A stretch of 64,000 bases of DNA from Streptomyces sp. NBC_00370 (GCF_036084755.1 NZ_CP107968.1:8502001-8566000), one strand, 5' to 3'. Shown: positions 8,819-17,801, counted from the stretch's first letter. A program made the numbers and translations. Notes: a model not told the origin generated them from the letters alone.

Positions 8819-9091
8819 TCAGCCGCCCGGCAGTTCCTCCGGGAGCGGGTCCCGCACCCGGCCGGCCCTGCGCTGCTCCGACGCCCCGAACTCGGCGTAG
8901 TTCTGCCGCGCTTCGCGCAGCGTCACGTGGTTGGGGCCGCCGACGTAGCGGTCCGGGTCGCTGTAGTCCGACCCGTCGTCCTCCCAGCCGCACACCGGGC
9001 AGATCTCGTAGAAGCCCCGCTCGGCCAGCGTCAGATTGCCGCAGACGAGGCAGGGCACGCGGGCGGCGGCGGCCGGATCGCTCTCGGTCAT
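8819..9091 (-). CDS. CPCC-type cysteine-rich protein, putative immunity to adjacent RHS toxin
   Basis: 90 aa. CLVC at the N-terminus and CPVCGWEDDG form two zinc-knuckle-like pairs, with GGPNHVTLREARQNYAEFG after them, matching the small CPCC (cysteine-rich) family often found next to RHS or other polymorphic toxins. It lies 41 bp downstream of the RHS gene on the same strand, the usual place for an immunity gene. The immunity role is inferred from this position. Confidence 0.65.
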   Translation of the reverse strand: MTESDPAAAARVPCLVCGNLTLAERGFYEICPVCGWEDDGSDYSDPDRYVGGPNHVTLREARQNYAEFGASEQRRAGRVRDPLPEELPGG

Positions 9092-9132
9092 GGACGGTGG
9101 CCTCTCCTCGGCGCCGGGCGTCCCGTCGTCCG

Positions 9133-10395
9133 TCAGAAACCCTCGACGCCCGGCTGTTCGTCCCAGTACCTGCGGGCGTTCGCCCCCGTCGAGTTTCCGT
9201 TGCGGTCGATGGAACTGTCGAAGTACGAAATGATCTTACCGGTCCTGAGGTCCTTCACGGCGAACTCGTTGGTCGAGGGGTCCCAGCGGTAGACCTTGTT
9301 CTCCATGATGGGCTCCTTCTCCCGCACACCGGGCTGTTTCGACCCCGAAGCGAAGTCGTCGGCGGCCTTGGCGTAATCGTCCTCGTCGTAGAGGTGCAGG
9401 TCACGGCCATGATCGTCGAAATGCCTGGTCAGCCCCGCCGGGCTGGTCCAGTTCTGCTTGGCCTTCTGGATGTCCTCGGGGGTGTCCCCGTACCCCGGCG
9501 TCAGGCCCAGCAGGTCGAACCAGGTGAGCGGGTTGCCGACGTACGCCACCGGGTTCGGGGCAGGCGTGAGGCCGAGCGGATCCGGACCGAGGTAGCGCGC
9601 GGTCTCCGGGTCGTACGCACGGAAGTAGTTGTGGTGCAGCCCCGACTCGGTGTCGAAGTACTGGCCGGGGAAGCGCAGCGGTGTGTACGCGGCCGCGTTC
9701 CGGTTCCAGGTCGTCGTCCCCCACAGGGTGGCCCGGGTGCGCCACGCGACCGTGCCTTCCTCCCCGATCAGCTCCTTCGGAGTGCCGATCAGATCCGTGA
9801 CGACGGCGAAGAAGCGCTCGTCCACCGTGCGTCCCGCGGTGTCGCCGACGCGCTCCCGCTGGGTCAGCGGTTGGTGTCCGTCGTGGTCCCAGGTGACTGT
9901 CACCGGCGCGGGACCGCCGGTCGTGGTCTGTTCGCACAGCGTGGTGCCGTCCCAGGTGAAGACGGTCTCGTCGGCGACCTCACCGCCCGGCGTCAGGCGC
10001 TGCTTGGCGATACGCCGCCCCAGCCCGTCGTGGCGGTAGCGCCAGCGGGTGCCGTCCGGGGTGACGACTGCCGTCATCCTGCCCTCGGCGTCCCACTCGT
10101 AACGCCAGGTCTCGGGCTTGCGGGAGAGCCGCTTACGCTGCCGCAGCACGACCCGCCCCGCCGCGTCGTGGCGGTAGCGGACCGAACCCGCGCGGATGAT
10201 CCGGGTGCCGGTGTAGACGCGCTCGCCGCGTGCGTCGCCGCCGGGATGTCGGTCGGGCCACCGCGCCTCGATCTGGTTGCCCGACGTGTCGTAGCGGTAC
10301 GACTCGGACCAGCCGTCCGCCTCCACGGCGGTGACGCGTCCCGCCGCGTCCAGCGTGAACGACCTCGGGCCGTCCAGCGCGTCGTCGATCTCCAA
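9133..10395 (-). CDS. 5'-truncated RHS-repeat protein with C-terminal toxin domain
   Basis: 420 aa from a TTG at 10395, but the frame continues upstream (PYRADGLPLE) to about 10440, so the true N-terminus is lost; full RHS proteins usually exceed 1000 aa. YD repeats such as YRYDTSGNQI and WRYRHDGLGRR lead to the conserved RHS core (RFPGQYFDTESGLHHNYFR, YDPETARYLGPDPLGL). After NPLTWFDLLGLTPGYG comes a variable domain of about 110 residues with HFDDHGRDL, a RWDPSTNEFAV strand and GKIISYF. That spacing of His, basic strand and Ser/Tyr-Phe is reminiscent of BECR-fold RNase toxins (inference). No start signal suggests it is silent unless recombined onto an RHS core. Confidence 0.75.
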   Translation of the reverse strand: MEIDDALDGPRSFTLDAAGRVTAVEADGWSESYRYDTSGNQIEARWPDRHPGGDARGERVYTGTRIIRAGSVRYRHDAAGRVVLRQRKRLSRKPETWRYEWDAEGRMTAVVTPDGTRWRYRHDGLGRRIAKQRLTPGGEVADETVFTWDGTTLCEQTTTGGPAPVTVTWDHDGHQPLTQRERVGDTAGRTVDERFFAVVTDLIGTPKELIGEEGTVAWRTRATLWGTTTWNRNAAAYTPLRFPGQYFDTESGLHHNYFRAYDPETARYLGPDPLGLTPAPNPVAYVGNPLTWFDLLGLTPGYGDTPEDIQKAKQNWTSPAGLTRHFDDHGRDLHLYDEDDYAKAADDFASGSKQPGVREKEPIMENKVYRWDPSTNEFAVKDLRTGKIISYFDSSIDRNGNSTGANARRYWDEQPGVEGF

Positions 10396-10667
10396 CGGCA
10401 GGCCGTCGGCCCGGTACGGTAGGTCCTGTGCCAGTGAACGGCCGACTCCTGGACAGTAGTTGAGGTACAGGAAATCCCGGTGAGATTGATCTGCACAGCG
10501 GCGAGCCGCGATGGTGAGCCGCAGGCGTCTGTCTGGCCGCCTCCACGGCCAGCACCCGCACGGACAAGCCGCTGCTGACGTTCAAGACGTTCAAGCAGAT
10601 CGCCATGGTGGTCGCGTGGACCGTGGACGCATGAGTGACGCAGCCACGGCGCCGACTACGACGCTCC

Positions 10668-11561
10668 TCACCCGGCCAGCGCGGTTCGCGCCAGTCCGCG
10701 CAGCCAGGCGTGGGCGTGATCGGTGTCGTAGCGCTGATGCCATGACAGGTATATCGGTGCCGACGGCAGTTCGAGCGGGAGGGGGAGCACGACCAGGCCG
10801 AGGTCGGCGACCGCTGACCGCGTGGTGGCTTCGGGGACGCTGATCAGGATGTCGGAGCCGCGCGCGAACTCCAGAGCGGCCCCTTCCGTGGGCGCGGTCG
10901 CCACCACACGGCGGGTGAGGCCGAGCCGGGCGAGGGCGTCGTCGATGGCGTTGGTGAGGTTTCCACGTCGCGAGACGGTGACGTGTTCAGCGTCGGCGTA
11001 CTGCTGTGCGGTGAGGGTCCTGGCGCGGGTGAGGGGGTGCCCCTGCCTCGCGACGACGACGAGGCGGGTCTCGCCCACGTTCTCGGCACGGATGTCCGGT
11101 GCGCTCGGGCGGTTGGAGTTCGCCTCCAGGTCGACCTCGCCGCGCCGCAATTCGGGGGTGTCGATGCTCGATTCCGCGACGAAGCGCAGTCGCACGCCCG
11201 GCGCCTGTCCGCGCACGGCCGCGAGCAGTGCGGGGCCGCTCAAGGCGACGAGGGAATCGTGCCAGCGGAGTGTGAACGTGCGCTCGAGCGTTGCCAGATC
11301 GAGTTCACGGCTCGGTGCCAGCACCCCCTGGACCTGGTGCAGCAGCTCGTGCACCTGTTCCCGGACGGCGATCGCATACGGCGTCGGGGTCATCGTGCGG
11401 CCGGTGCGCACGAGGATCTGATCCCCGGTCGTGCGCCGGATCCGGCCCAGACTGCGGCTCATCGCGGGGGCGGTGACGTGCAGGCGCGCCGCCGCCCCGG
11501 CCACACTGCCCTCCTCCAGCAGCGCGTCGAGCGCGGCGAGCAGGTTCAAATCCAATTGCAT
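10668..11561 (-). CDS. LysR-family transcriptional regulator
   Basis: 297 aa from ATG 11561, chosen because MQLDLNLLAALDALLEEGSV is the canonical LysR opening; ATG/GTG further up adds nine non-conserved residues. Winged HTH at 1-60 (AAARLHVTAPAMSRSLGRIR), then a periplasmic-binding-like effector domain to the end. It is divergent from the phosphatase-like gene at 11701 and probably controls it and the oxidoreductase that follows. Effector unknown. Confidence 0.9.
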   Translation of the reverse strand: MQLDLNLLAALDALLEEGSVAGAAARLHVTAPAMSRSLGRIRRTTGDQILVRTGRTMTPTPYAIAVREQVHELLHQVQGVLAPSRELDLATLERTFTLRWHDSLVALSGPALLAAVRGQAPGVRLRFVAESSIDTPELRRGEVDLEANSNRPSAPDIRAENVGETRLVVVARQGHPLTRARTLTAQQYADAEHVTVSRRGNLTNAIDDALARLGLTRRVVATAPTEGAALEFARGSDILISVPEATTRSAVADLGLVVLPLPLELPSAPIYLSWHQRYDTDHAHAWLRGLARTALAG

Positions 11562-11591
11562 GTGAGTAATTCTAACCGTGCCTGACATGCA
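11557..11591. promoter_or_regulatory. Inverted repeat in LysR divergent promoter
   Basis: TGCATGT (11557-11563) and ACATGCA (11585-11591) form 7-bp arms separated by 21 bp in the LysR/phosphatase intergenic region and overlap the lysR start. A possible autoregulatory site; evidence is position and symmetry only. Confidence 0.3.
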
Positions 11592-11700
11592 TTTGAAGTT
11601 AATCGACGGGCTGCCTACCGTTGAGGCGAAAGCGCAAGAAGTAACGCGCAGTTCGGCCCTCGACCGGCCTCAGTACCCCTCCTCAGACGGGAATACCGCC

Positions 11701-12519
11701 ATGTCCGAAACGCTCCAGACCACCGACGTCGCCGCCTCCGACGCCGACCTGCTCGCCCAGACCGCGATCGCCGTGCGTGAGGCGGGTTCGGCGCTGCGCG
11801 AGCGCTTCGGCGAGGTGGTCCGCTACCAGAGCCGCCAAGAGCTGATGCGCGCGCTGGCCGTCAACGACGACGCGGCTCTCGACATCCTGCGTCCCCGTCT
11901 CACGAGCCTGCGTCCGCAGGCCGGCTGGGTGGAGGACGAACTGGACGGCGGGGCGCTGCCGGCCGGCGAGTGGTGGGTCGTGGATCCGGCCGAGGGCAAC
12001 GTCAACCACCTGCACGCCCTGCCGGAGTGGGCGGTGACCGCCACCCTCGTGCGGGAGAACCAGCCGGTGCTCACCGCAGTGCACCTGCCGTTGACCGGCG
12101 AGACCTACACCGCGCTCACCGGCGCGGGGGCCCACCTCGACGGCCGGCCGCTGCACGTCTCCCAGACCGCCGACCTCGGCCTGAGCATCGTGGCCACCAG
12201 CCAGGCCCGGCCGGACGAGGACGAAAAGGTCGTGCGGCGGGTCGGTTCCTCGATCACCGCGATGCTCTTCGACGCGCTCGTCGTCCGCGTCGCCGTGCCC
12301 GCGACCCTGCACCTGCTGAACGTAGCCGCCGGCCGGATCGACGCCTTCTGGCAGTTCGCCGGCGCCCGCGCGGACCTGCTTCCCGGAGCGCTGCTCGTCA
12401 CCGAGGCCGGCGGGCGGATCTCCGACGCCGAGGGCCGCCCCTGGACCCCCCAGAGCCAGAGCTTTGTGGCCGCCGCGGCGGGCGTGCACGCCGAGGCCGT
12501 GTCCACGCTCTCGCGCTGA
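11701..12519 (+). CDS. Inositol-monophosphatase-family protein with altered metal motif
   Basis: 272 aa from ATG 11701, with an upstream in-frame extension rejected because it crosses the promoter region. The fold is recognisable: WVEDELDG for the first acidic motif, VVDPAEGNVNHLHALPEWAV where the family normally has DPIDGT, and ARADLLPGALLVTEAGG for the C-terminal metal-site segment. The second Asp of DPIDGT is replaced by Glu and Thr by Asn, so phosphatase activity may be changed or lost. It precedes an oxidoreductase by 43 bp and is probably co-transcribed. Substrate unknown. Confidence 0.75.
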   Translation: MSETLQTTDVAASDADLLAQTAIAVREAGSALRERFGEVVRYQSRQELMRALAVNDDAALDILRPRLTSLRPQAGWVEDELDGGALPAGEWWVVDPAEGNVNHLHALPEWAVTATLVRENQPVLTAVHLPLTGETYTALTGAGAHLDGRPLHVSQTADLGLSIVATSQARPDEDEKVVRRVGSSITAMLFDALVVRVAVPATLHLLNVAAGRIDAFWQFAGARADLLPGALLVTEAGGRISDAEGRPWTPQSQSFVAAAAGVHAEAVSTLSR

Positions 12520-12562
12520 CCGCGCACTACAACCCGCACGCCCACGGAAGGACCAGATCATC

Positions 12563-13159
12563 ATGACCAAGATCGCAGTTCTCGGAAACGGCCGCGTCGG
12601 CGGCAACCTGGCCGCAGCCCTCGCCCGGGCAGGACACGAAGTGACAGTGGCGGACCGCACGCCGGGCGCCGCCGCCGATGCCGCCCGGACTGCCCGGATC
12701 GTCATCAACGCCACCCCGGGCGCCGGCTCGCTGGACCGGCTCGCCGCTCTGCGCGAAGAACTCCGGGACAAGATCCTCGTCGATGTCTCCAACGCCACCA
12801 CCGACGGACCGGACGGGCTGCCCGCCGATCTGATCTACCCCGGCTCGAGCTTGGCCGAACAGCTCCAGAAGGCGCTCCCCGAAACGCGCGTCGTCAAGAC
12901 ACTCAACACCATGCTCTTCCCGGTGATGACCTCGCCGGACACGCTCGCCCAGACACCGACCGTGTTCCTCTCCGGCGAGGACGCGCAGGCCAAGCAGAGC
13001 GTCCGCGAACTGCTCACCGACCTCGGCTGGCAAAAGGAATGGATCACCGACCTCGGCGGGATTCAGAGCGCCCGCGCCACGGAGGCCGCGATCCTGTTCG
13101 TCCCTCACGTCATCCGTTCCACCGGATTCACACCCTTCGCGATCTCAGTCGCCCGCTGA
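12563..13159 (+). CDS. NADP/F420-binding oxidoreductase (NPD family)
   Basis: 198 aa. The start ATG 12563 has GGAAGG upstream. N-terminal Rossmann motif VLGNGRVGGNLAAALARAGH (GxGxxG) followed by VTVADR places it in the NADP oxidoreductase coenzyme-F420-dependent (F420:NADP reductase-like) family, of usual length about 200 aa. Later motifs VIVDVSNA-like (ILVDVSNATT) and VVKTLNTM fit. It would be cytosolic and move hydride between a dinucleotide and a partner substrate. A hairpin terminator follows, closing this two-gene unit. Confidence 0.85.
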   Translation: MTKIAVLGNGRVGGNLAAALARAGHEVTVADRTPGAAADAARTARIVINATPGAGSLDRLAALREELRDKILVDVSNATTDGPDGLPADLIYPGSSLAEQLQKALPETRVVKTLNTMLFPVMTSPDTLAQTPTVFLSGEDAQAKQSVRELLTDLGWQKEWITDLGGIQSARATEAAILFVPHVIRSTGFTPFAISVAR

Positions 13160-13169
13160 CTGTCGAGCT

Positions 13170-13199
13170 GCGCCGGCTGGAGGTAGCCGGAGCCGGCGC
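13170..13199. terminator. Hairpin terminator after oxidoreductase gene
   Basis: Perfect 9-bp arms GCGCCGGCT (13170-13178) and AGCCGGCGC (13191-13199) with a 12-nt loop, starting 10 bp after the stop codon of the upstream gene. Confidence 0.6.
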
Positions 13200-13283
13200 G
13201 TGGCATGGATGGGTTCCCGGTGGGACACGATCGTGGGATGTACGGTCCGACTTGGTGGCGGAGTCGACGTTGCCCTACGGGCG

Positions 13284-13496
13284 TCAGGCAGAAACTCTCG
13301 CTTCGTCAGTCATCCGCCAGAACTTCACCCCGGCGACGTCCTCTTCGCCGGCGTCGTGCCAAGCCCGGCCCGCCGCATCAAGGAACCCCAGCCAGACCGC
13401 TACCGCAAAGGCGTACTTCCTCCGCGTGCCCGCGCTCGCGTTACGCATCCGCGCTGAGCTTGTCCTACCTTCCAAGCGTGGGTCTGAGGCGGTCAT
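13284..13496 (-). pseudogene. N-terminal remnant of a tyrosine integrase
   Basis: 70 codons. TRRKYAFAVAVWLGFLDAAG followed by DAGEEDVAGVKFWRMTDEAR resembles the SAM-like core-binding domain of actinomycete site-specific integrases. The catalytic domain is missing; sequence beyond 13284 does not continue the similarity. Together with the terminator this accounts for 13160-13565; nothing else is seen there. Confidence 0.45.
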
Positions 13497-13565
13497 TCGT
13501 AAGATCGTCGGCCGACCGTACCTGTGTTCGAAAAGTCCGTGGCGCGGTCCTCCAGATTGGGGGCG

Positions 13566-14450
13566 TCACTGCGAGCTGCGCGCGACCAGCTGGGTGGGAT
13601 TGACGAACCGCAGTGCGATCAGGAGCAGCACCGCCATGGACGCGGTGTAGATGACGGCCATGGCGTCGATGGACTGGGGGCTACGGATACCGGCCGAGAA
13701 GACGGCGGAGAAGAGGGACACGATGAGGGTCTGGCTGTCGGGTCCTGAGGTGAGGAAGGTCAGTTCGAACATGCCGAACGTGCGGACCAGGACGAGGGTA
13801 CCGGCGGCGAGCATGCCGGGCAGGAGGAGCGGGCCGAGGATGCGGAGGAGGACGGAGCGGGTGGAAGCGCCGCACATCCGGGCCGCGGCTTCGAGGCGGG
13901 GGTCGATCTGTTCGATGAAGGGCGTCATCGTGAAGATCACGAACGGGATGGACGGGACGAGGTTGGCCAGGACGACGCCAGTGAGCGTCCCGGCCAGGTG
14001 GAACTTGTACAGCACGGTGGCCAGCGGGATGCCGTAGGCGATCGGCGGCACCAGGATCGGCAGCACGAACAGCGTATTGACGATCTTCTTGCCCGGAAAG
14101 TCACGGCGGGCCAGGGCGTAGGAGGCCGGCACGCCGAGCAACAGAGACAGGGCGACGACCAAAAAGGAGACCTCGACGGTGACCCACATGACCTGGCCGA
14201 GGTTGAACTCGTTCCATGCCTTGCTGTACCAGGAGGTGGTGTAGCCGTGGGGTGCCCAGCCCTTGAACCAGGTCCTGCCGAAGGAGTTGACGACCACGGA
14301 GCCGATGACGCCGAGCACAGTCAGGAAGAAGACTGCGAGGGCGGCCCAGACCAGCCAGGCGCCCGGGCGCAGGGTCACGCTCCGGCGTCGCACCGGGGCT
14401 GGGCGGGGCGGAGCCTCAACCGGCGATGTGGACATCGTGGGGACGGTCAT
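13566..14450 (-). CDS. ABC importer permease II (sugar-acid locus)
   Basis: 294 aa from ATG 14450, which overlaps the stop of the preceding permease by ATGA, arguing for translational coupling; an internal ATG at 14435 is possible. About six transmembrane helices, beginning WLVWAALAVFFLTVLGVIGS. The BPD_transp_1 EAA-type loop is EAAARMCGASTRSVLLRILG. It pairs with the permease at 14447 in a type-I importer of the Fe/putrescine/2-aminoethylphosphonate-like class. It is the last gene of the gntR-dapA-ilvD-ABC unit. Confidence 0.9.
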   Translation of the reverse strand: MTVPTMSTSPVEAPPRPAPVRRRSVTLRPGAWLVWAALAVFFLTVLGVIGSVVVNSFGRTWFKGWAPHGYTTSWYSKAWNEFNLGQVMWVTVEVSFLVVALSLLLGVPASYALARRDFPGKKIVNTLFVLPILVPPIAYGIPLATVLYKFHLAGTLTGVVLANLVPSIPFVIFTMTPFIEQIDPRLEAAARMCGASTRSVLLRILGPLLLPGMLAAGTLVLVRTFGMFELTFLTSGPDSQTLIVSLFSAVFSAGIRSPQSIDAMAVIYTASMAVLLLIALRFVNPTQLVARSSQ

Positions 14451-15367
14451 CCCTTGCCTCCTGTGGAGCTGCGGTAAAGGCGGGAGCGCAGCGCCATCGT
14501 GAGGCCGATGACTGCCAGCATCAGGGCAGTCATGACCATGGCGATCGCAGAGCCCTCGGAGTAATTGAACCGCTCCAGGGCGGTCTCGTAGGCCTCGACG
14601 GAGATGACGTGGGTCTTGCCGTCGGGATCGCCGACCATCATCGCGGAGGGGAACACCGCGAAGGCCAGGACGAAGGTCAGGACGAAAGTAGTCATGAGCC
14701 CGGGCAGCAGCAGCGGGAAGGTGATGTGGCGAAAGCGCTGCCGCCAGTCCGCGCCGAGGGTGGCGGCGGCGCCCTCCAGAGCCGGGTTGATTCCGGAGAG
14801 GTAGGAGTGGGTGAGCAAGAAGGCGAACGGGAAGCCGCTGATGATCAGGGAGAGCAATACGCCCCAGTAGTTGTAGGTGAGTTTGACCGGTGAGTCGGTC
14901 AGGTGGAGGGCGTGCAGGGTCTGGTTGAACCAGCCGACGGGGCCGAAGAACTCCAGGATGCCTTCGGCGGTCAGTACCGTGCCGAGCGTGATGGGGACGA
15001 CGAGCAGGGCGAGCAGCAGGCGCTTGCCGCGGAAGTCCTGCCGCATCCGGTAGGAGATCGGCACGGCGGCGCCGACGTTGATGATCGCGGCGGGTATGGC
15101 GAGTTTGAAGGTGATGCTGATGGAGCCGACAGCGAAGGAGTTGGTGAAGAAGTCGTGGTAGGAGCCGAAGAAGCCGCCCTTTTCGGGCTGGAAGGATATC
15201 TGGAGCCCGTAGAGGAACGGGTAGACGAACAGGGCGATCACCGCGAGCAGGCCCGGCAGGAGCAGCAGCAGGGTGCGGTCGACGCCGCGTTCGGCCAGGC
15301 GGTGTCGTAGCGCGGTTCGGGCGGGTGGGTCCGGCGCGGGAACGGGTGGAGGGACGGCGGCGCTCAT
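14447..15367 (-). CDS. ABC importer permease I (sugar-acid locus)
   Basis: 306 aa. A Pro-rich cytoplasmic N-terminus precedes the first helix (LLLLLPGLLAVIALFVYPFL), then about five further helices. The EAA-like loop EGAAATLGADWRQRFRHIT contacts the ATPase. The start overlaps the ATPase stop by ATGA and the stop overlaps the next permease start, so all four transporter genes are coupled. Substrate is inferred from the downstream catabolic genes to be a sugar acid. Confidence 0.9.
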   Translation of the reverse strand: MSAAVPPPVPAPDPPARTALRHRLAERGVDRTLLLLLPGLLAVIALFVYPFLYGLQISFQPEKGGFFGSYHDFFTNSFAVGSISITFKLAIPAAIINVGAAVPISYRMRQDFRGKRLLLALLVVPITLGTVLTAEGILEFFGPVGWFNQTLHALHLTDSPVKLTYNYWGVLLSLIISGFPFAFLLTHSYLSGINPALEGAAATLGADWRQRFRHITFPLLLPGLMTTFVLTFVLAFAVFPSAMMVGDPDGKTHVISVEAYETALERFNYSEGSAIAMVMTALMLAVIGLTMALRSRLYRSSTGGKG

Positions 15368-16545
15368 CCGGTCGCCTCCTGCAACTCCTCGGGGTCGCGA
15401 ACGAAGACCAGGGCCCGCTCGGAGGGGATGGCCAGGGAGACGGTGTCGCCCGGGTGAGCGTGGACTGCTGTCTTGAAGTGGATGCGGTCGCCCGCGCCGG
15501 TGAGGGCTTCGACATGGAAGAGCCGGCCGTGGTACTCGACGATCTCGGCCACGGCCTCGATGCCGGCGCCTCCGGTCTCGTCGCCGTCTTCGGCGAGGCG
15601 GATGTCTTCGGGGCGGACGGCGACCGCGACTTGCTCCCCGACAGCGGGCGTGCGGTCGCCGACCGGGGTGCCGCGTAGTTCCAAACCACGGCCGCGGGCG
15701 AGTACACCGCGGGAGTCTGCGGACGCCGCCTCCAGGTAAAGGAGGTTGCGGTAGCCCATGAACGCGGCGACGTGCGGGTTGGCGGGGTGCTCGTAGAGGT
15801 CGGCGGGCGTGCCGATCTGGCTGACGCGGCCCTCGTGGAGGACGACCAGGCGGTCGGCGAGCGACAGGGCCTCTTCCTGGTCGTGGGTGACGTACAGGGT
15901 GGTGAGGCCGAATTCCTGGTGGATGCGCCGAATCTCGCTGCGCATCTCCAGGCGCAGTGCGGCATCCAGGTTGGACAGCGGCTCGTCCATGAGAACCAGC
16001 GGCGGTTCCAGTACTATGGCGCGGGCGATCGCGACCCGTTGCTGCTGACCGCCGGAGAGCTGCCCGGGGTGCTTGCGGGCCTGCTCGGTCAGTCTGACCA
16101 GGGACAGCACCGCATCGACACGGCGGTCTAGGTCTGCTTTGGGGATCTTCTGCATCTTCAGGCCGAATGCGATGTTCGCCCGCACGGTCAGGTGCGGGAA
16201 GAGGGCGTAGTTCTGGAACACCATGCCGAATCCGCGTTTTTCCGGCGGCAGCGTGTCCACGCGCCGCCCGTCCAAGGTGATCTCACCCCCGGTCAGTGGC
16301 AGCAGCCCGGCCAGGCAGTTCAGCGCGGTGGTCTTGCCGCAACCCGAGGGCCCGAGCAGGGCGACGAACTCCCCGCCGTGCACGGTCAGGTCCAGCGGGT
16401 GCAGCGCGGTGTGCGTCCCGTAGTCACGGGTCACGCCCCGCAGGTGCAGCTCGCGCAGCTGAGAGCCGATCCGGTCATCGTCAGTGAGCGGGCCCTTGGG
16501 CCGGATGCCGGATGCGGTGGAATTCGTCGGGGTCACCGCGGTCAC
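15364..16545 (-). CDS. ABC importer ATPase (PotA/FbpC-like)
   Basis: 393 aa from GTG 16545. That start forms a GTGA overlap with the binding-protein stop at 16542; the frame is open further up but lies within the upstream gene. Walker A LLGPSGCGKTTAL, Q-loop VFQNYALFPHLTV, signature LSGGQQQRVAIARAI, Walker B VLMDEPLSNLD and H-loop YVTHDQEEAL are all intact. The C-terminal TOBE-type regulatory domain (about 260-393) contains VRPEDIRLAE. It energises the two permeases below it. Confidence 0.92.
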   Translation of the reverse strand: MTAVTPTNSTASGIRPKGPLTDDDRIGSQLRELHLRGVTRDYGTHTALHPLDLTVHGGEFVALLGPSGCGKTTALNCLAGLLPLTGGEITLDGRRVDTLPPEKRGFGMVFQNYALFPHLTVRANIAFGLKMQKIPKADLDRRVDAVLSLVRLTEQARKHPGQLSGGQQQRVAIARAIVLEPPLVLMDEPLSNLDAALRLEMRSEIRRIHQEFGLTTLYVTHDQEEALSLADRLVVLHEGRVSQIGTPADLYEHPANPHVAAFMGYRNLLYLEAASADSRGVLARGRGLELRGTPVGDRTPAVGEQVAVAVRPEDIRLAEDGDETGGAGIEAVAEIVEYHGRLFHVEALTGAGDRIHFKTAVHAHPGDTVSLAIPSERALVFVRDPEELQEATG

Positions 16546-17801
16546 TTCGACGAGCCGATCTTGCGGTCCCACAGGTCGAACGCGGTGACCTGGGTGGTGG
16601 CCGGCAAGGAATTCTTGATCGGATACTGCTTGATCCACGTGTCGAACAGCGGCTCACCGAACTGCGCGACGACCTTCTGCGACGCGGCGGGCGCTTTGTC
16701 CAGCGGCACGTCCTTCACCGCCGGCCCCGGATAGAAGTAGCCCTCGTCATAGGCGAACGCCTGCTGCTCCGGGGTGAGCATCCACGCCAGCAGACGCAGG
16801 ACCGCCGTCAGCGTGTTCGACGAGACACCTTTGGGAATCACCCCGTACTGGGCGTCACACACCCATGTGAAGGTCTGGAATTTCGACACCTTCATCCCTG
16901 GCGGCACTGTGCCCAAGGCCCGCGGATTGATATACCAACCCGTCGTGGAAGCGACCATGTGCACCGTTCCCGCTGCGAGGTTCTTCATCGTGTCGGTCGT
17001 CCCGGCCGGGTAGGAATCGACGTACTTGTTCAGCTCCGTCAGATACGCCCACGTCTTCGCCCATCCGTTGGTCGGGTCCGTCGGGTCGGAGTCACCGAGC
17101 AGGTAGGGCAGACCCATCAAAAAGGTGCGCCCGGGGCCGGAGTTGGCAGGGCGGGCGTACTGGAACTTCCCCTTATTGGCCTTCGCCCAGTCCAGCAGTG
17201 CGTCCGTCGTCGCTGGCGGGCTGGTGACCTTCTTCGGGTCGTACTCCAGCAGCGGACCGGACGGGTACCAGACCAGCTCGATGCCCTGGTCCTGCGCCAG
17301 CGACGTCATCGAGGCAGCAGCTGGCTGGTAGTTGGCCATCAGGCCAGGGAGGAAGGCGTCGTAGTACGGCTTGAGGTTGTACCACAGGCCCTTCTGTATA
17401 CCGGCGGCCAGCCCGTCGGTGCCGGTCAGCACCAGGTGGATCTGCACGTTGTCGGCCTGCTGTTGCGCCTGCACCTTGGACGCCAACTGCGGCGCCGTAC
17501 CCGTGCTGTAGGTGACCTTGCCGACGACTTCGGGGTGCGCGGACGTGAATGCCTCGATCATCGGCTTGGTCAGGGCCAGATTTCCGGCCACGTCCAGGAT
17601 GTTGAGGGTGACCGGCTTGCTGGGGGTGCTGGCCAGTGACGTGGGCGCGGGAGCCTTGTTGCCGCTGTCGTCGGGGCTGCTCGGGGCGGAGCAGGCCGCC
17701 AGGATCGGTGCGGCGACCCCGGCGGCGGCCAGGGTGGACAGCACCCGGCGACGCGGGAGACCAGGGGGGCGGGGGACGGACCTTCCGGGGATCTCAGACA
17801 T
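16542..17801 (-). CDS. Extracellular solute-binding lipoprotein, family 1
   Basis: 419 aa. The signal has a twin-arginine run (LPRRRVLSTL, residues 15-22) and a lipobox ending at Cys37 (ILAAC), so it is a Tat-exported lipoprotein anchored outside the membrane. The mature part is a periplasmic-binding-like two-lobe fold (LNILDVAGNLAL, PEVVGKVTYSTG, a WYPSGPLLEYDP hinge region and DLWDRKIG at the end). It delivers the ligand to the two permeases. It follows the dehydratase gene by 71 bp, the only sizeable gap in the operon, where a secondary promoter could lie. Confidence 0.9.
   Translation of the reverse strand: MSEIPGRSVPRPPGLPRRRVLSTLAAAGVAAPILAACSAPSSPDDSGNKAPAPTSLASTPSKPVTLNILDVAGNLALTKPMIEAFTSAHPEVVGKVTYSTGTAPQLASKVQAQQQADNVQIHLVLTGTDGLAAGIQKGLWYNLKPYYDAFLPGLMANYQPAAASMTSLAQDQGIELVWYPSGPLLEYDPKKVTSPPATTDALLDWAKANKGKFQYARPANSGPGRTFLMGLPYLLGDSDPTDPTNGWAKTWAYLTELNKYVDSYPAGTTDTMKNLAAGTVHMVASTTGWYINPRALGTVPPGMKVSKFQTFTWVCDAQYGVIPKGVSSNTLTAVLRLLAWMLTPEQQAFAYDEGYFYPGPAVKDVPLDKAPAASQKVVAQFGEPLFDTWIKQYPIKNSLPATTQVTAFDLWDRKIGSSK

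Noticed and set aside
8395..10422. A 675-codon frame starting as ISL3 transposase and running through the RHS region
   Set aside because: Transposase similarity stops at about 8690; the rest is antisense to the RHS and CPCC genes.
10520..10640. A short plus-strand stretch reading DKPLLTFKTFKQIAMVVAWT
   Set aside because: It looks coding-like but is too short to assign to any family and has no start signal.
13566..15965. A 799-codon minus-strand frame spanning the two permease genes
   Set aside because: Its upper part is an Arg/Pro-rich shadow of the other permease and ATPase; the ATGA overlap fixes the permease start at 14450.
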